A DNA stretch of 63,050 nucleotides from the NCBI GenBank assembly GCA_026706455.1, contig JAPOYS010000090.1, positions 1 to 63,050 of the forward strand, written 5' to 3'. Source of the stretch: Chloroflexota bacterium (GTDB lineage: Bacteria; Chloroflexota; Anaerolineae; Aggregatilineales; Phototrophicaceae). Position numbers and translations under genes: made by a program. The notes beneath the pieces are model-generated. The model was not told the DNA's origin, did no database searches, and saw only the letters and a list, made by a program, of their open reading frames with translations. Shown one piece after another: positions 25,785-34,650 of this stretch (position 1 is the first letter of the stretch; each line of letters opens with the position of its first letter).

Positions 25785-27698
25785 CTAGTCCTGCGGGATA
25801 TGGTCGCGCCAGACCTTGAGAAACTCGCGCTTGAGCAGTTCGAAGCGGTCCAATAGAAATTCTTCAAAGCTATCCTTGGTTACAGGTCGGGGCAACATGC
25901 TAGCGGGACAGAGCAACATGATTTCATATTCGAGTAGCTGACGCGCTTGCTCTTCCTGCGTAATCTCCCCGCGTCGGCGCTTGTCCTGCAATAGCACGTC
26001 AAAGGTTTGTACATTGTGCCTCAACTCGCCGGCTTGCTTTAGCAGAGCCAGATTGCCAACAGTGTTTATCGGCCATTCGTCGCCTTCGACCATCTGCGAT
26101 TGAAGCAGCGCGACTGGCAGGATGTGCTCAACGTGATAAGACTTGGCTTTCGCCATCTTGTTTACAAAGATGTACTTCAGCAACAGATATTCAGGGCGCG
26201 AGTCTCGAATATGCCGTTTCGCCTCCTTTGAATGTACCAAGCTGACCTGGCTGTCGTAATACCAGTCGTCCAGCACTTGCTCCCACCGTTGTACTGTGGG
26301 TGGCGCGGCGTCCACATATCGCAGGCTTCTAACGGCGTCGAAGAGCTTGCTGTCGCCCGAGCCGCGCCAGTCATCATGCAGAATTTCGTATAGATAGAAC
26401 ATCGGTAGCTTCCGCTTCAGCTTGCGCCGGTCGGCTCGCCAATCGTCGTTGTCAGAAAGATCGCGTTTGCCATATTTCACCTGGAATGCGGTCGCAATCA
26501 TGGAAACAATCATCATCTCGCTGTGGTAGATTGGTCCTAGTTTGCGCCCATATTGCGGCATAGCGAGGACTGGCTTTAGTATGCCGTCAACGAAGCGAGT
26601 CGATTCCAGCAGGCAACGCTCCAATTCCGCCCAAGGCAAGTCGCCGATCTCTTGCGGCAGATTGGCCATCTCTTGCAGTCGTAGCCCCATGCAGGCCGTC
26701 AGCAGGTTGAATCCCGCCGAGCTCGGTCGGTCATCCTTGACCGGTTTGAAAAGCCTCGGGAATTTCTCCGCTAGATACTGGCCCAGCCCAAACAGATAAT
26801 CAAAAAGGGTGTAGGTTCGATTGCGACGCGACTCGTCGTCCGGCGCTTCTTCCGAGACGTCCAAAGTGAAGCCTTCATCTTCGAGCGTCTCATATTTTTT
26901 CCAGATTGCCTCGATTACTTCGGTGTTGGCAATAAGCTGACGATGATCTATCCATTGAGCAGCGTAGATCTCGTATCGGCTCAGCACAGTTCCTTTCGAG
27001 TTGAGCAATTCAAATACAGTTGGAAGCTCGGAAGAAGAGCCGCCGTAGATGAGAACCGGAATTTTCGCATTCAGCACCAATTTGACTTCGTTGCTGACGG
27101 CATCGAGAAAACCGCCAAGATAAGTCGTGAATTCTTGATTGCGGTTGAGTTCAAAGTAGAGGTCTCGATACAGAATAGAATCGGGCGAATATTTGAGTAC
27201 CTTCTCAATAAGCGCTTCTACCAAGTTTTCCGTTCGCCAGCCGTCACGGGCGTCGTAGCTCTTATTTCCCTTGACCCAGTCGACAATGGTCTGTCGAATT
27301 CTGTCTTTGTAGTCATCGCTTGATTTACTCAGGTGTTTGGCAATCGCGTCGACAAAATCATCTTCCAGGTCCGCCCGTGTGAAATACCCGTTCTGATATT
27401 CGACGTAGCTCTTGAGAGCTTGCGTTCGCTGCAAGCCGTCTATCAGGTTGTAGTATCGCATGCCGTCGGCGGCCGCCTGTCCTCGAGCGACATCCTCGTA
27501 AATTAGAATAGAACCAAATGGGAAGCCCTTCTTTATGGAGTCAATCAGATTCTTGCGTGTTGCTTGGCTCCATACCAGACGACGCTGAAACTCCGGGATT
27601 GTTACCCGGCTGTTGCCGGAAGGATTACTCGACACAGCGTCCATCAGTTTGCTTACAGGCCAAATGTCGATATCAACTGCATTTCGATAGGCGGGCAT
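25785..27698 (-). CDS. DUF262/HNH (GmrSD-like) nuclease
   Basis: A 637-residue two-domain protein. The N-terminal DUF262 domain shows IPEFQRRLVW and the nucleotide-handling motif DGLQRT (the usual DGQQR). The C-terminal DUF1524 domain carries the HNH-type motif HVEHILPVAL, followed by the WPINTVGNLALL segment that completes the metal site. This arrangement matches GmrSD-type type IV enzymes, which cut modified (for example glucosylated) phage DNA using NTP. It lies near a toxin-antitoxin pair, so this stretch resembles a small defence patch. It could instead target another modification. Confidence 0.83.
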   Translation of the reverse strand: MPAYRNAVDIDIWPVSKLMDAVSSNPSGNSRVTIPEFQRRLVWSQATRKNLIDSIKKGFPFGSILIYEDVARGQAAADGMRYYNLIDGLQRTQALKSYVEYQNGYFTRADLEDDFVDAIAKHLSKSSDDYKDRIRQTIVDWVKGNKSYDARDGWRTENLVEALIEKVLKYSPDSILYRDLYFELNRNQEFTTYLGGFLDAVSNEVKLVLNAKIPVLIYGGSSSELPTVFELLNSKGTVLSRYEIYAAQWIDHRQLIANTEVIEAIWKKYETLEDEGFTLDVSEEAPDDESRRNRTYTLFDYLFGLGQYLAEKFPRLFKPVKDDRPSSAGFNLLTACMGLRLQEMANLPQEIGDLPWAELERCLLESTRFVDGILKPVLAMPQYGRKLGPIYHSEMMIVSMIATAFQVKYGKRDLSDNDDWRADRRKLKRKLPMFYLYEILHDDWRGSGDSKLFDAVRSLRYVDAAPPTVQRWEQVLDDWYYDSQVSLVHSKEAKRHIRDSRPEYLLLKYIFVNKMAKAKSYHVEHILPVALLQSQMVEGDEWPINTVGNLALLKQAGELRHNVQTFDVLLQDKRRRGEITQEEQARQLLEYEIMLLCPASMLPRPVTKDSFEEFLLDRFELLKREFLKVWRDHIPQD

Positions 27699-27797
27699 TC
27701 GATAAACTCCAATAGCTCCGATCCAAAGAACGCGAGAACACGTCTCGCGCTCAACTCATTCAATTGGATCAGATCATTCGCGGCTTGTCAAACCTCT

Positions 27798-27893
27798 CGG
27801 GAGTGCATGGGAGTCGAACCCACCAGCGCCTGCGCTGCGCAACCGCTCACCGATTTTGAAGACCGGGGCGTCCACCGGGACACATCCACCCCC
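27798..27893 (-). tRNA. selC: tRNA-Sec (UCA)
   Basis: Read on the minus strand, the anticodon loop is CTTCAAA with anticodon TCA, on a 5-bp stem CCGGT/ATCGG. The D-arm has a 6-bp stem (GTGTCC/GGACGC) with a tight loop, a feature special to tRNA-Sec. There is a long variable arm with AGCG/CGCT pairing, and a T-arm GTGGG-TTCGACT-CCCAT. The acceptor stem GGGGGTGG/GCACTCCC pairs at seven positions with one G-T wobble, but the eighth is G-G. A G73 discriminator is present and CCA is not encoded. Length is 96 nt. It decodes UGA as selenocysteine together with SelB, which is not in this window. Confidence 0.88.
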
Positions 27894-27931
27894 TCGCACG
27901 CCGATTATAGTTCCATGCCCTGAGGAGTCAA

Positions 27932-27971
27932 AGTCCCTCCCTCATTTTGGGGGAGGGATTTAGGGTAGGGG
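27932..27971. repeat. GGGGGAGGGATTTAGGGT hairpin repeat
   Basis: CCCTCCCTC and GGGGGAGGG arms around a short loop, followed by ATTTAGGGTAGGGG. The same unit recurs at 29108-29147 and inside both 205-bp elements. Confidence 0.6.
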
Positions 27972-28047
27972 GCGAGCGAAGCCCCTACTTCAAGTCGGCG
28001 ATAGGCGCTATCATGTGAGCAAAGCCAGCCCAGCAAAGGAGAAGCCC

Positions 28048-28338
28048 ATGCCCGCCTACCTCTTGGTGCGCGCCACGGTGACCGACATGCAGCAGTATCA
28101 GCAATACATGAAGCGGACGCCCGCCATCGTCGAGAAGTACGGCGGGACCTTTCTCGTGCGCGGCGGCGACAAAGTCATCCTCGAAGGACCCGAGTCGCCC
28201 GAGCGCATCGTCCTGCTCAAGTTCGACAGCGTCGAGGCGGCGCAGCGCATGTACAATTCGGCGGAATACCAGGCGGCTATCCAAGTGCGCGCGGACGCTG
28301 CCGAAGCCTCCTTCATCGTCCTGGACGGCGTCCATTAG
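28048..28338 (+). CDS. DUF1330 family protein
   Basis: A 96-residue ferredoxin-like fold protein of the DUF1330 family, which is related to dimeric alpha/beta-barrel proteins. The typical segments AYLLVRATVTD, a YGGTFLVRGG strand and FDSVEAAQRMYNS are present. No catalytic residues are known for the family. The ATG at 28048 follows AAAGGAG. Confidence 0.82.
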   Translation: MPAYLLVRATVTDMQQYQQYMKRTPAIVEKYGGTFLVRGGDKVILEGPESPERIVLLKFDSVEAAQRMYNSAEYQAAIQVRADAAEASFIVLDGVH

Positions 28339-28360
28339 TTTAGGTGGTTTTTATGACAAC

Positions 28361-28385
28361 GGGCGACTCACCGAGGCGCCCCTAC
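28361..28385. repeat. REP-like palindrome
   Basis: GGGCGACTCACCGAGGCGCCCCTAC, an imperfect member of the GTAGGGGCGAC family. Confidence 0.55.
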
Positions 28386-28406
28386 AGATTCCTCTAAGGA
28401 TCGGGG

Positions 28407-29093
28407 GTGGGCGCTTTGAAACTCGTCCTATTCGACATTGACGGCACGCTGCTCATCAGCCGCGGCATCGGGCGCGAAGCCAAGCGGCGCGCCATGCTGG
28501 AATGCTTCGGCAGGACCGGCGACCTGGACAATCACGTCTTCGGCGGCAAGACCGATTGGGGCATTGCCGCCGAGCTGCTTGCGCCCTACGGCATCACATC
28601 AGCCGAGGTCGGTCGGGCGATGCCAGGCTACGAGGCGCTGATGGCGCGCCACATGCGCGAGATCCGCGGCGACTACCGCGCCGACGCCCTCCCGCAGGCT
28701 TTGGAGCTGGTCTGCGCGCTGCGCGACCGCGAAGACGCCCTCGTCGGTTTGGTCACCGGCAATACGGGCAAGACGGCCGCCATCAAGTTGGAGATGGCCG
28801 GCTTCGATCCCGAATGGTTCGCGGTCGGCGCCTTTGGGCATGAATCGGCCGAGCGCGCGCATCTGACGCGGCTGGCGCTGGCGCGGGCGCAGGAGATTGC
28901 CGGGCGCGCGTTCAAAGCCGCGGACGTGATCGTGATCGGCGATACGCCGGCCGATATTGAGGCGGCGCGCGCGATTGACGCGGTCGCAGTCGCCGTCTGC
29001 ACCGGCTACGTTTCGCGCGAAGAATTGAGTTGCAGCGATCCTGATTTCTTGCTGGCCGATTTGAGCGCCTTTTTCGAACTGATTCAGATATGA
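28407..29093 (+). CDS. HAD-family hydrolase (phosphoglycolate phosphatase-like)
   Basis: A haloacid-dehalogenase-superfamily phosphatase with cap type I. Motif 1 is LFDIDGTLL with the nucleophile and acid Asp pair, motif 2 is GLVTGNTG (Thr), and the motif 4 acidic pair appears in VIVIGDTPADIEAA. The size (228) and motif spacing match phosphoglycolate phosphatase-like or beta-phosphoglucomutase-like enzymes. Substrate unknown. Confidence 0.86.
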   Translation: MGALKLVLFDIDGTLLISRGIGREAKRRAMLECFGRTGDLDNHVFGGKTDWGIAAELLAPYGITSAEVGRAMPGYEALMARHMREIRGDYRADALPQALELVCALRDREDALVGLVTGNTGKTAAIKLEMAGFDPEWFAVGAFGHESAERAHLTRLALARAQEIAGRAFKAADVIVIGDTPADIEAARAIDAVAVAVCTGYVSREELSCSDPDFLLADLSAFFELIQI

Positions 29094-29107
29094 CAGGCGC
29101 GAAAAAA

Positions 29108-29147
29108 GTCCTTCTCTCTTGATGGGGGAGGGATTTAGGGTGGGGGT
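29108..29147. repeat. GGGGGAGGGATTTAGGGT hairpin repeat
   Basis: A second free copy of the unit at 27932-27971, ending 9 bases before the TPR gene start, so its G-rich part lies in the ribosome-binding region. Confidence 0.6.
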
Positions 29148-29155
29148 TTCCGCGC

Positions 29156-30400
29156 ATGCAGATTCGGACGCCGAAGAAATATCGCGGGGTGCAGCGGCGC
29201 AGTGTGATCGGCTGCCGCCGCATCGCCTTTTTCCTCCTCATGCTTGCCTTGATCGCGGCTGGGATCGGTATCGCCCTCAACCGCGCGACCCTGGCGCCCA
29301 TCGTGCAAGCCGTCGTCTTCGATTTCATTCGTCAACTCGAAGAGAGCGCGGCGACAATGGCGGCGCCCGCGCCAACGCCAAGTCCCGACCCGCGCAACAG
29401 CCTGGTCGAAGCCAACAACTATTGGCTTAGCGGCGCGCTCGACCAAGCGACCGATATCTACCTCGAAGTCGCGGACGCAATGCCCAATTCTGTTGAGATC
29501 TTTCGCCGCATCGCCATCGGCCTTATCAACGAAAGCCGCTACGACGAAGCGGTGGCTTATGGCGCGCGAGCCATCAGCGCCGATCCCTTCAACGCCGACG
29601 CCTGGGCGATAACCGCTTGGGCGCTGGACTGGAACCAAAGCGCGCTCGACGCCTTGGCCTATGCCATGCACGCGCTCAAGTTGGCGCCGGATAGCAGCCG
29701 CGCGAGCGCCTATCTGGCTGAGGTGTACAATAGCCTGGGCCAGCCGGAGCGCGCCGCTCTGCTCGTGGACGACTTGCTGGAGGCCGATCCCGACAGCGCC
29801 GAAGGCATTCGCGCGCGCGGCTTAATCCGTTGGACCCGCAACGACTTCGCCGGCGCGCTGGACGATTTCAAGACCGCCTACCGTCTGGCGGACAATATGA
29901 ATCTCATCGCCATCGACATCGCTATCATTGAAAAAGATCTCGGCAATTTCGAGACGGCAAAGGACTTTTTGCAGCAGGTTGTGGACGCCAATCCCTACAA
30001 TCCGCGCGCGCTCTTTCGCCTGGGCGAAATCGCCGTGAGCTTTGAAGGCAATCCGGCGCAGGCTTTGCGATATCTGCAAGACTGCGTCGACTTGAACCCG
30101 AGCTATCTATATTGCCACTTCATGCTGGGGCGCGCGCAGGAGCGGCTCGGTTCGATTGAAGAAGCGGCGGCTTCCTTTGAAAAAGCTATCGAATTGGGAA
30201 GCGACAATCCCCAGCACTACTATTGGGCTGGCTATTCCCAGATCCTGCTCGGCAATTGCGCGCGCGCCATGGCCTACCTCGAGCCGGGCTTGCGTCTGGC
30301 GTTGCGAAGCAACCCGCCCAGATTCGCCGCCGATATTGAAGCGGTGATCACCGACTGCGATCCCGCCTTCATAGGGCGGGCCGCCTCCGAGGGAGGGTAG
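29156..30400 (+). CDS. Membrane-anchored TPR protein
   Basis: A 414-residue protein with a hydrophobic N-terminal segment (about residues 22-42), a proline/alanine linker, then about ten TPR units (for example AEVYNSLGQPERAALLVDD, FRLGEIAVSFEGNPAQALRYL). The repeats run to near the C-terminus. A scaffold displayed outside the membrane is likely. The glycosyltransferase gene starts 5 bases after the stop, so the two form an operon. Confidence 0.82.
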   Translation: MQIRTPKKYRGVQRRSVIGCRRIAFFLLMLALIAAGIGIALNRATLAPIVQAVVFDFIRQLEESAATMAAPAPTPSPDPRNSLVEANNYWLSGALDQATDIYLEVADAMPNSVEIFRRIAIGLINESRYDEAVAYGARAISADPFNADAWAITAWALDWNQSALDALAYAMHALKLAPDSSRASAYLAEVYNSLGQPERAALLVDDLLEADPDSAEGIRARGLIRWTRNDFAGALDDFKTAYRLADNMNLIAIDIAIIEKDLGNFETAKDFLQQVVDANPYNPRALFRLGEIAVSFEGNPAQALRYLQDCVDLNPSYLYCHFMLGRAQERLGSIEEAAASFEKAIELGSDNPQHYYWAGYSQILLGNCARAMAYLEPGLRLALRSNPPRFAADIEAVITDCDPAFIGRAASEGG

Positions 30401-30404
30401 TTGG

Positions 30405-31121
30405 TTGAACTCCGCGCGCATCCTGGTGATATTGCCGGCGCTGAATGAAGAGCGCAACATCGCCCGTACCGTGCGCGGCATTCGGCAACAACTGCCCGGC
30501 GCCGATCTCCTGGTCGTGAATGACGGCTCCAGCGACGACACGGCGGCGGTGGCGCGGGCGGCTGGCGCGCAATCGCTGGATCTCCCCTACAACCTGGGCA
30601 TTGGGGCGGCCGTGCAAGCCGGCTTCCAATTCGCTCGCGCGCATCAGTACGACATTGTGCTGCGCAATGACGGCGATGGCCAGCATGAGCCCGAAGCCAA
30701 TGCCGACCTGCTCCGCTGTCTGGAATCGACGGATGTCGATGTGGTCATCGGCTCCCGCTTCATTGACGCGCGCGGAGATTACGGCACGCCTCTACTGCGG
30801 CGGCTGGGCAGTGCCATCCTGGCGCGCTTGCTCACTCGGATCATCGGCCAGCGCGTCACCGACCCGACCTCGGGCTGCGCCGCCTTCAATCGCCGCGCCA
30901 TCGACCTATTCGCCCAGGCCTATCCCCACGATTATCCCGAGCCGGAAGCGATTCTGATGCTGCATCGCAGCGGTCTGCGCCAAATGGAAGCGCCCGTGCG
31001 CATGATCCCGCGTCAACATGGCGACTCGTCGATTACGCCCTTGCGCTCGGTCTATTACATGGTCAAAGTCATCCTGGCGATCTTGATTAACGTATTGCGC
31101 CGGAGCCGCGTAGATCAATAG
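30405..31121 (+). CDS. Glycosyltransferase family 2, polyprenyl-phosphate type
   Basis: A 238-residue DPM1/dolichol-phosphate-mannose-synthase-like GT2. ARILVILPALNEERNIARTV, the VNDGSSDDT segment and the metal motif DGDGQ (about residues 89-93) are all visible. A C-terminal hydrophobic helix may touch the membrane. Such enzymes load a sugar on a polyprenyl phosphate for GT-C transferases like those at 18438-24396. The TTG start lies 8 bases after GGGAGGG. Confidence 0.85.
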   Translation: MNSARILVILPALNEERNIARTVRGIRQQLPGADLLVVNDGSSDDTAAVARAAGAQSLDLPYNLGIGAAVQAGFQFARAHQYDIVLRNDGDGQHEPEANADLLRCLESTDVDVVIGSRFIDARGDYGTPLLRRLGSAILARLLTRIIGQRVTDPTSGCAAFNRRAIDLFAQAYPHDYPEPEAILMLHRSGLRQMEAPVRMIPRQHGDSSITPLRSVYYMVKVILAILINVLRRSRVDQ

Positions 31122-31165
31122 GGCAGGCGCGCCATTCCAAAATCAGTTATCGAACGAAGATTAGA

Positions 31166-31195
31166 TTGTACATTCCCAACGTCGACGAGTATAAT
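31166..31195 (+). promoter_or_regulatory. Promoter of binding-protein gene (copy 1)
   Basis: TTGTAC (31166-31171), 18-base spacer, TATAAT (31190-31195). The expected start point is near 31202, so the transcript would contain the ATG at 31249 but not the in-frame TTG at 31200. Confidence 0.55.
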
Positions 31196-31199
31196 CCCG

Positions 31200-32672
31200 T
31201 TGCCAAATCTACAAATGTGGCAATTCACAACTTTAGAAAGGAAGCGACATGAGAGTCAAACTCACCCATTAGCTGTCTTGTTCATTCTCAGCACGCTCTT
31301 CGGCGGCGCTGCGATGGCGCAAGACATGAGCGAAGTCACCATTCTCTATTGGCAGGCTAGCTCAATCCTCAATCCCTATTTGTCCAGCGGCACCAAAGAC
31401 ATAGACGCCTCGTCCATCGTGCTTGAGCCGCTCGCCAACATCTCGCCTGCTGGCACGATGGTGCCGGTGCTGGCGGCCGAAATCCCGACGCTGGATAACG
31501 GCGGCGTCTCCGAAGACCTGACCTCGATCACCTGGACGCTGAAGGATGGCGTCCTCTGGTCGGATGGCAGTCCCGTCACGGCTGAGGACGTCATCTTCAC
31601 CTGGGAATACTGCACGCATCCCGACGCCGGCTGCACCTATGACGACTCTTTTGACGGCGTCGTCAGCGTCGAAGACGCCGGCATGAACCAGGTCAAGATC
31701 ACCTTTGACGCTCCCAAGCCCTATCCCTACCTGCCCTTCGTCACGCAGACGACCCCGATCATTCAGAAGGCGCAGTTTGGCGACTGCCTGGGCGCCAACA
31801 TGTCCGCCTGCAGCGACGCCAACTTCGGTCCCATCGGCACTGGTCCCTTCATGGTTGAGGACTTCCGCCCCAACGATGTCGTGACTTACGTTCGCAACCC
31901 GAACTTCCGTGACGCCGATATGGGCAAGCCCGCCTTCGACCGCGTCGTCTTCAAGGGCGGCGGCGATGCCGAATCGGCCGCGCGCGCCGTATTGGAAACG
32001 GGCGAAGCCGATTACGCCTGGAACTTGCAGGTATCGCCGGCTGTTCTGAACGCCATGGAAGCGGCCGGCAACGGCACGGTCATCGTCGCTTACGGGCAGG
32101 CGATGGAGCGCATCCTGATCAACTTCACCGATCCCAGCCCGGACAATCCGAATCGTTCGGTTTGGATGCCCGATGGCGCCAACGCCCATCCCTTCCTCAG
32201 CAACAAGACGATTCGCCAGGCGATGTCGATGGCGATTGACCGCAATATCAGCGCGTCGGTATTCTTCGGCGGCGACCCGGCCAGCCCCGACACCTTCCAG
32301 AAGTTTTACTCCGATGTTCAGATGTACACGAGCGGTTCATCAAGCACGGATATGGAAGGCCAGATGCAGAATTACCGCTGCGGCGAATGGCCCTCGCCGG
32401 ATAACAACTGGCTCGGCTCGAATATCCTGCGCTGGTGCAACGAGGAATACGACGCCGTATTCGAGGAATATGTCAGCACTGGCGGCGTTGAAGCGCGCGC
32501 TGAATATGTCATTCGCTTGAATGACATCATGATCCAGGACTACGCGCAGCTGCCCTTGGTCTATCGTTCCTCGGCCGCCTCCGCGGTTTCCAACAGCCTC
32601 GGCGGCGTGGAGATCAACGGCTGGGATTCGGAGATGTGGAATATCGAAGACTGGTACCGCGCCGATATGTAA
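31200..32672 (+). CDS. Peptide-type ABC binding protein, probably degraded copy
   Basis: An extracytoplasmic solute-binding protein of family 5 (oligopeptide/dipeptide type), closely related to the gene at 32873. Two defects are visible. The well-placed ATG at 31249, behind GAAAGGAAG, runs into TAG after seven codons. The signal peptide and mature protein are in another frame, so one base appears to be missing between 31249 and 31272. Relative to the paralogue, about 100 residues are absent between the IDR and NIxAxVFFGGD segments, an in-frame internal deletion. The remaining frame is open from 31200 and could be translated from a weak start, but a functional protein is doubtful. A one-base assembly error cannot be excluded for the frameshift. 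Confidence 0.7.
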   Translation: MPNLQMWQFTTLERKRHESQTHPLAVLFILSTLFGGAAMAQDMSEVTILYWQASSILNPYLSSGTKDIDASSIVLEPLANISPAGTMVPVLAAEIPTLDNGGVSEDLTSITWTLKDGVLWSDGSPVTAEDVIFTWEYCTHPDAGCTYDDSFDGVVSVEDAGMNQVKITFDAPKPYPYLPFVTQTTPIIQKAQFGDCLGANMSACSDANFGPIGTGPFMVEDFRPNDVVTYVRNPNFRDADMGKPAFDRVVFKGGGDAESAARAVLETGEADYAWNLQVSPAVLNAMEAAGNGTVIVAYGQAMERILINFTDPSPDNPNRSVWMPDGANAHPFLSNKTIRQAMSMAIDRNISASVFFGGDPASPDTFQKFYSDVQMYTSGSSSTDMEGQMQNYRCGEWPSPDNNWLGSNILRWCNEEYDAVFEEYVSTGGVEARAEYVIRLNDIMIQDYAQLPLVYRSSAASAVSNSLGGVEINGWDSEMWNIEDWYRADM

Positions 32673-32698
32673 TCGGCTCTGGTCGACAATCTTCAAGG

Positions 32699-32727
32699 AG
32701 AGGCGTAGCCATGCTGCGCCTCTTTTC
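32699..32727 (+). terminator. Rho-independent terminator
   Basis: An 11-pair hairpin (AGAGGCG-AGC / GCT-CGCCTCT with one mismatch) around CAT, followed by TTTT, 27 bases after the stop of the first binding protein. Confidence 0.75.
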
Positions 32728-32739
32728 AATACCAGTATC

Positions 32740-32764
32740 GTAGGGGCGAGGCGCTAACTCGCCC
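32740..32764. repeat. REP-like palindrome
   Basis: GTAGGGGCGAG-GCGCTAA-CTCGCCC; arms match as GGGCGAG/CTCGCCC. Confidence 0.6.
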
Positions 32765-32794
32765 TTGCGGATTTCCACAAATTGGCCTTGGGAT

Positions 32795-32824
32795 TTGCCT
32801 AATCGAATCATTATTCGGTATAAT
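32795..32824 (+). promoter_or_regulatory. Promoter of binding-protein gene (copy 2)
   Basis: TTGCCT (32795-32800), 18-base spacer, TATAAT (32819-32824), 49 bases before the ATG. The organisation resembles the promoter of copy 1. Confidence 0.6.
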
Positions 32825-32872
32825 TCGCGCGTTGCACAATCGGTAATCGTGAAATCTATCTGTGAGGACGAA

Positions 32873-34588
32873 ATGAAGACGAAACTATCCCTTGTATTGA
32901 TCATAGTGATGGCGCTTGCGGCATTTGCCGGCGCGTCCATCGCCCAAAGCGAAGACACCGTGAATATCCTGTTTTGGCAGGCGGCGTCTCACCTCAACCC
33001 GTATCTCGGCAACGGCACCAAAGAGTTTGAGGCGGCGGCGCTCGTGCTTGAGCCATTAGCGCGTTATGACCCGGACGGCGTCATGGTGCCCTGGCTGGTG
33101 GACGAGATCCCGACAGTCGCCAATGGTGGGGTGGCCGAAGACTTGACCTCAATCATCTGGACATTGAGCGAAGGCATTACCTGGTCCGATGGCAGTCCCT
33201 TGACTGCCCACGATGTCGTGTTCAGCGGTGAATTCTGCATGAACCCGGACACGGGCTGCACTGTTCTATCGCAATTCGCCAATGTGGAATCCATCGAAGC
33301 CTTGGATGACTTGACGGTCCGCATCAACTTTGACGCGCCCAAGCCCTTCGCCTACGGCGCATTTGTCGGTTACTTCACACCCATCATCCAAAAGGCGCAG
33401 TTTGAGGGCTGCATGGGCGCGGCCGCTTTGGGCTGCAACGAGCAGAACTTCGCTCCGATTGGCACTGGACCCTTCGTGGTCGAGGACTTCCGCACCAACG
33501 ATGTTGTAACGTACACCGCCAACCCCAACTTCCGCGTTGAGGGGCAGCCATACTTCTCGCGCGCGGTATTCAAGGGCGGCGGCGACGCCGAATCAGCGGC
33601 GCGCGCAGTCTTGGAGACGGGCGAAGCCGATTACGCCTGGAACTTGCAGATTTCGCCCCAGGTCTTGAACGCGATGGAAGCGGCCGGTGAAGGCACGGTC
33701 ATCGTCGCCTTCGCCACCGATGTCGAGCGCTTGATCATAAACCACACGAATCCAGACCCGATGCTGGGCGAGGATATGCGCTCGGTATGGATGGAAGACG
33801 GCAGCAACGGCCACCCCTTCTTGCAGGTTCCGGCGGTCTGGCAAGCGATGTCGAAAGCCATCGACCGCAGCGTCATCGCTGGTCAGCTCTATGGCGCCGG
33901 CGGCACGCCGACTTGCAATGTCCTGCCGGGCCCCCCCATTTACGCATCGCCAAACAATGACGATTGCCTGACGCAGGATGTCGATGCCGCCAATGCCATG
34001 CTGGATGAAGCCGGCATCGTCGACAGCGATGGCGATGGCATCCGCGAATACATGGGTACCCCGTTGATGGTCTCCTACCAGACCTCGACCAACGCCGTGC
34101 GCCAGAACACACAGGCGCTGATCAAGCAATGGTGGTCCGAAATCGGCATCGATACTGAGCTGCGCAACATCGACGCCGCCGTCTTCTTCGGTGGCGATAT
34201 CGCCAGCCCCGATACCTACTCGAAGTTTTACACCGATATCGAGATGTACACCAATGGCTCCAACGGCACCGATCCGGAAACCTACATGGGCAACTGGCGC
34301 ACCACCGAAATCGTGGGACCGCACAACAGTTGGAATGGCTCGAACATCCCGCGTTGGTACAACGAGGATTACGATGCCCTGCTCGAGCAGATAGCGCAGA
34401 CGGCCGTCCTCGAAGAGCGCGCTTCCCTGGCCATCCAGATGAACGACATGCTGGTGCAGAACGGCGTCATGATCCCGCTGGTCTATCGCGGCAGCGTCTC
34501 AGCCTATCACAACAGCGTCAGCGGCGTCGCCATGAACGCCTGGGATTCCGAGCTTTGGAATATCGCCGATTGGACGCGCAGCATGTAG
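32873..34588 (+). CDS. Peptide-type ABC transporter substrate-binding protein
   Basis: A 571-residue family 5 solute-binding protein that captures peptides or similar solutes outside the membrane and passes them to the DppB/DppC-type permeases downstream. It has a signal peptide of about 22 residues ending in ASIAQ, followed by TVNILFWQAASHLNPYL. The family hallmark region DGSPLTAHDVVFSGEF is present, as are the inter-lobe NPNFR and the C-terminal EELWNIADW-like end. The ATG at 32873 is chosen because it follows AGGACGA and starts the signal peptide. A strong terminator 17 bases after the stop separates it from the permeases, which are further divided by an inserted GxxExxY element. Confidence 0.9.
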   Translation: MKTKLSLVLIIVMALAAFAGASIAQSEDTVNILFWQAASHLNPYLGNGTKEFEAAALVLEPLARYDPDGVMVPWLVDEIPTVANGGVAEDLTSIIWTLSEGITWSDGSPLTAHDVVFSGEFCMNPDTGCTVLSQFANVESIEALDDLTVRINFDAPKPFAYGAFVGYFTPIIQKAQFEGCMGAAALGCNEQNFAPIGTGPFVVEDFRTNDVVTYTANPNFRVEGQPYFSRAVFKGGGDAESAARAVLETGEADYAWNLQISPQVLNAMEAAGEGTVIVAFATDVERLIINHTNPDPMLGEDMRSVWMEDGSNGHPFLQVPAVWQAMSKAIDRSVIAGQLYGAGGTPTCNVLPGPPIYASPNNDDCLTQDVDAANAMLDEAGIVDSDGDGIREYMGTPLMVSYQTSTNAVRQNTQALIKQWWSEIGIDTELRNIDAAVFFGGDIASPDTYSKFYTDIEMYTNGSNGTDPETYMGNWRTTEIVGPHNSWNGSNIPRWYNEDYDALLEQIAQTAVLEERASLAIQMNDMLVQNGVMIPLVYRGSVSAYHNSVSGVAMNAWDSELWNIADWTRSM

Positions 34589-34604
34589 CGTCATACGCAG
34601 GCAA

Positions 34605-34647
34605 TGTCGCCTTTCTCCCTTAGCCAGGAGAAGGGCGACACTTTTTT
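34605..34647 (+). terminator. Rho-independent terminator
   Basis: A strong hairpin TGTCGCC-TTTCTCC / GGAGAA-GGGCGACA around a short loop, followed by C and TTTTTT. It ends the binding-protein transcript; the GxxExxY element starts 4 bases later. Confidence 0.8.
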
Positions 34648-34650
34648 CTT

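Noticed and set aside
30369..31136. Terminator after the GT2 gene at 31121
   Set aside because: No stable hairpin with a T tract is visible before the next promoter.
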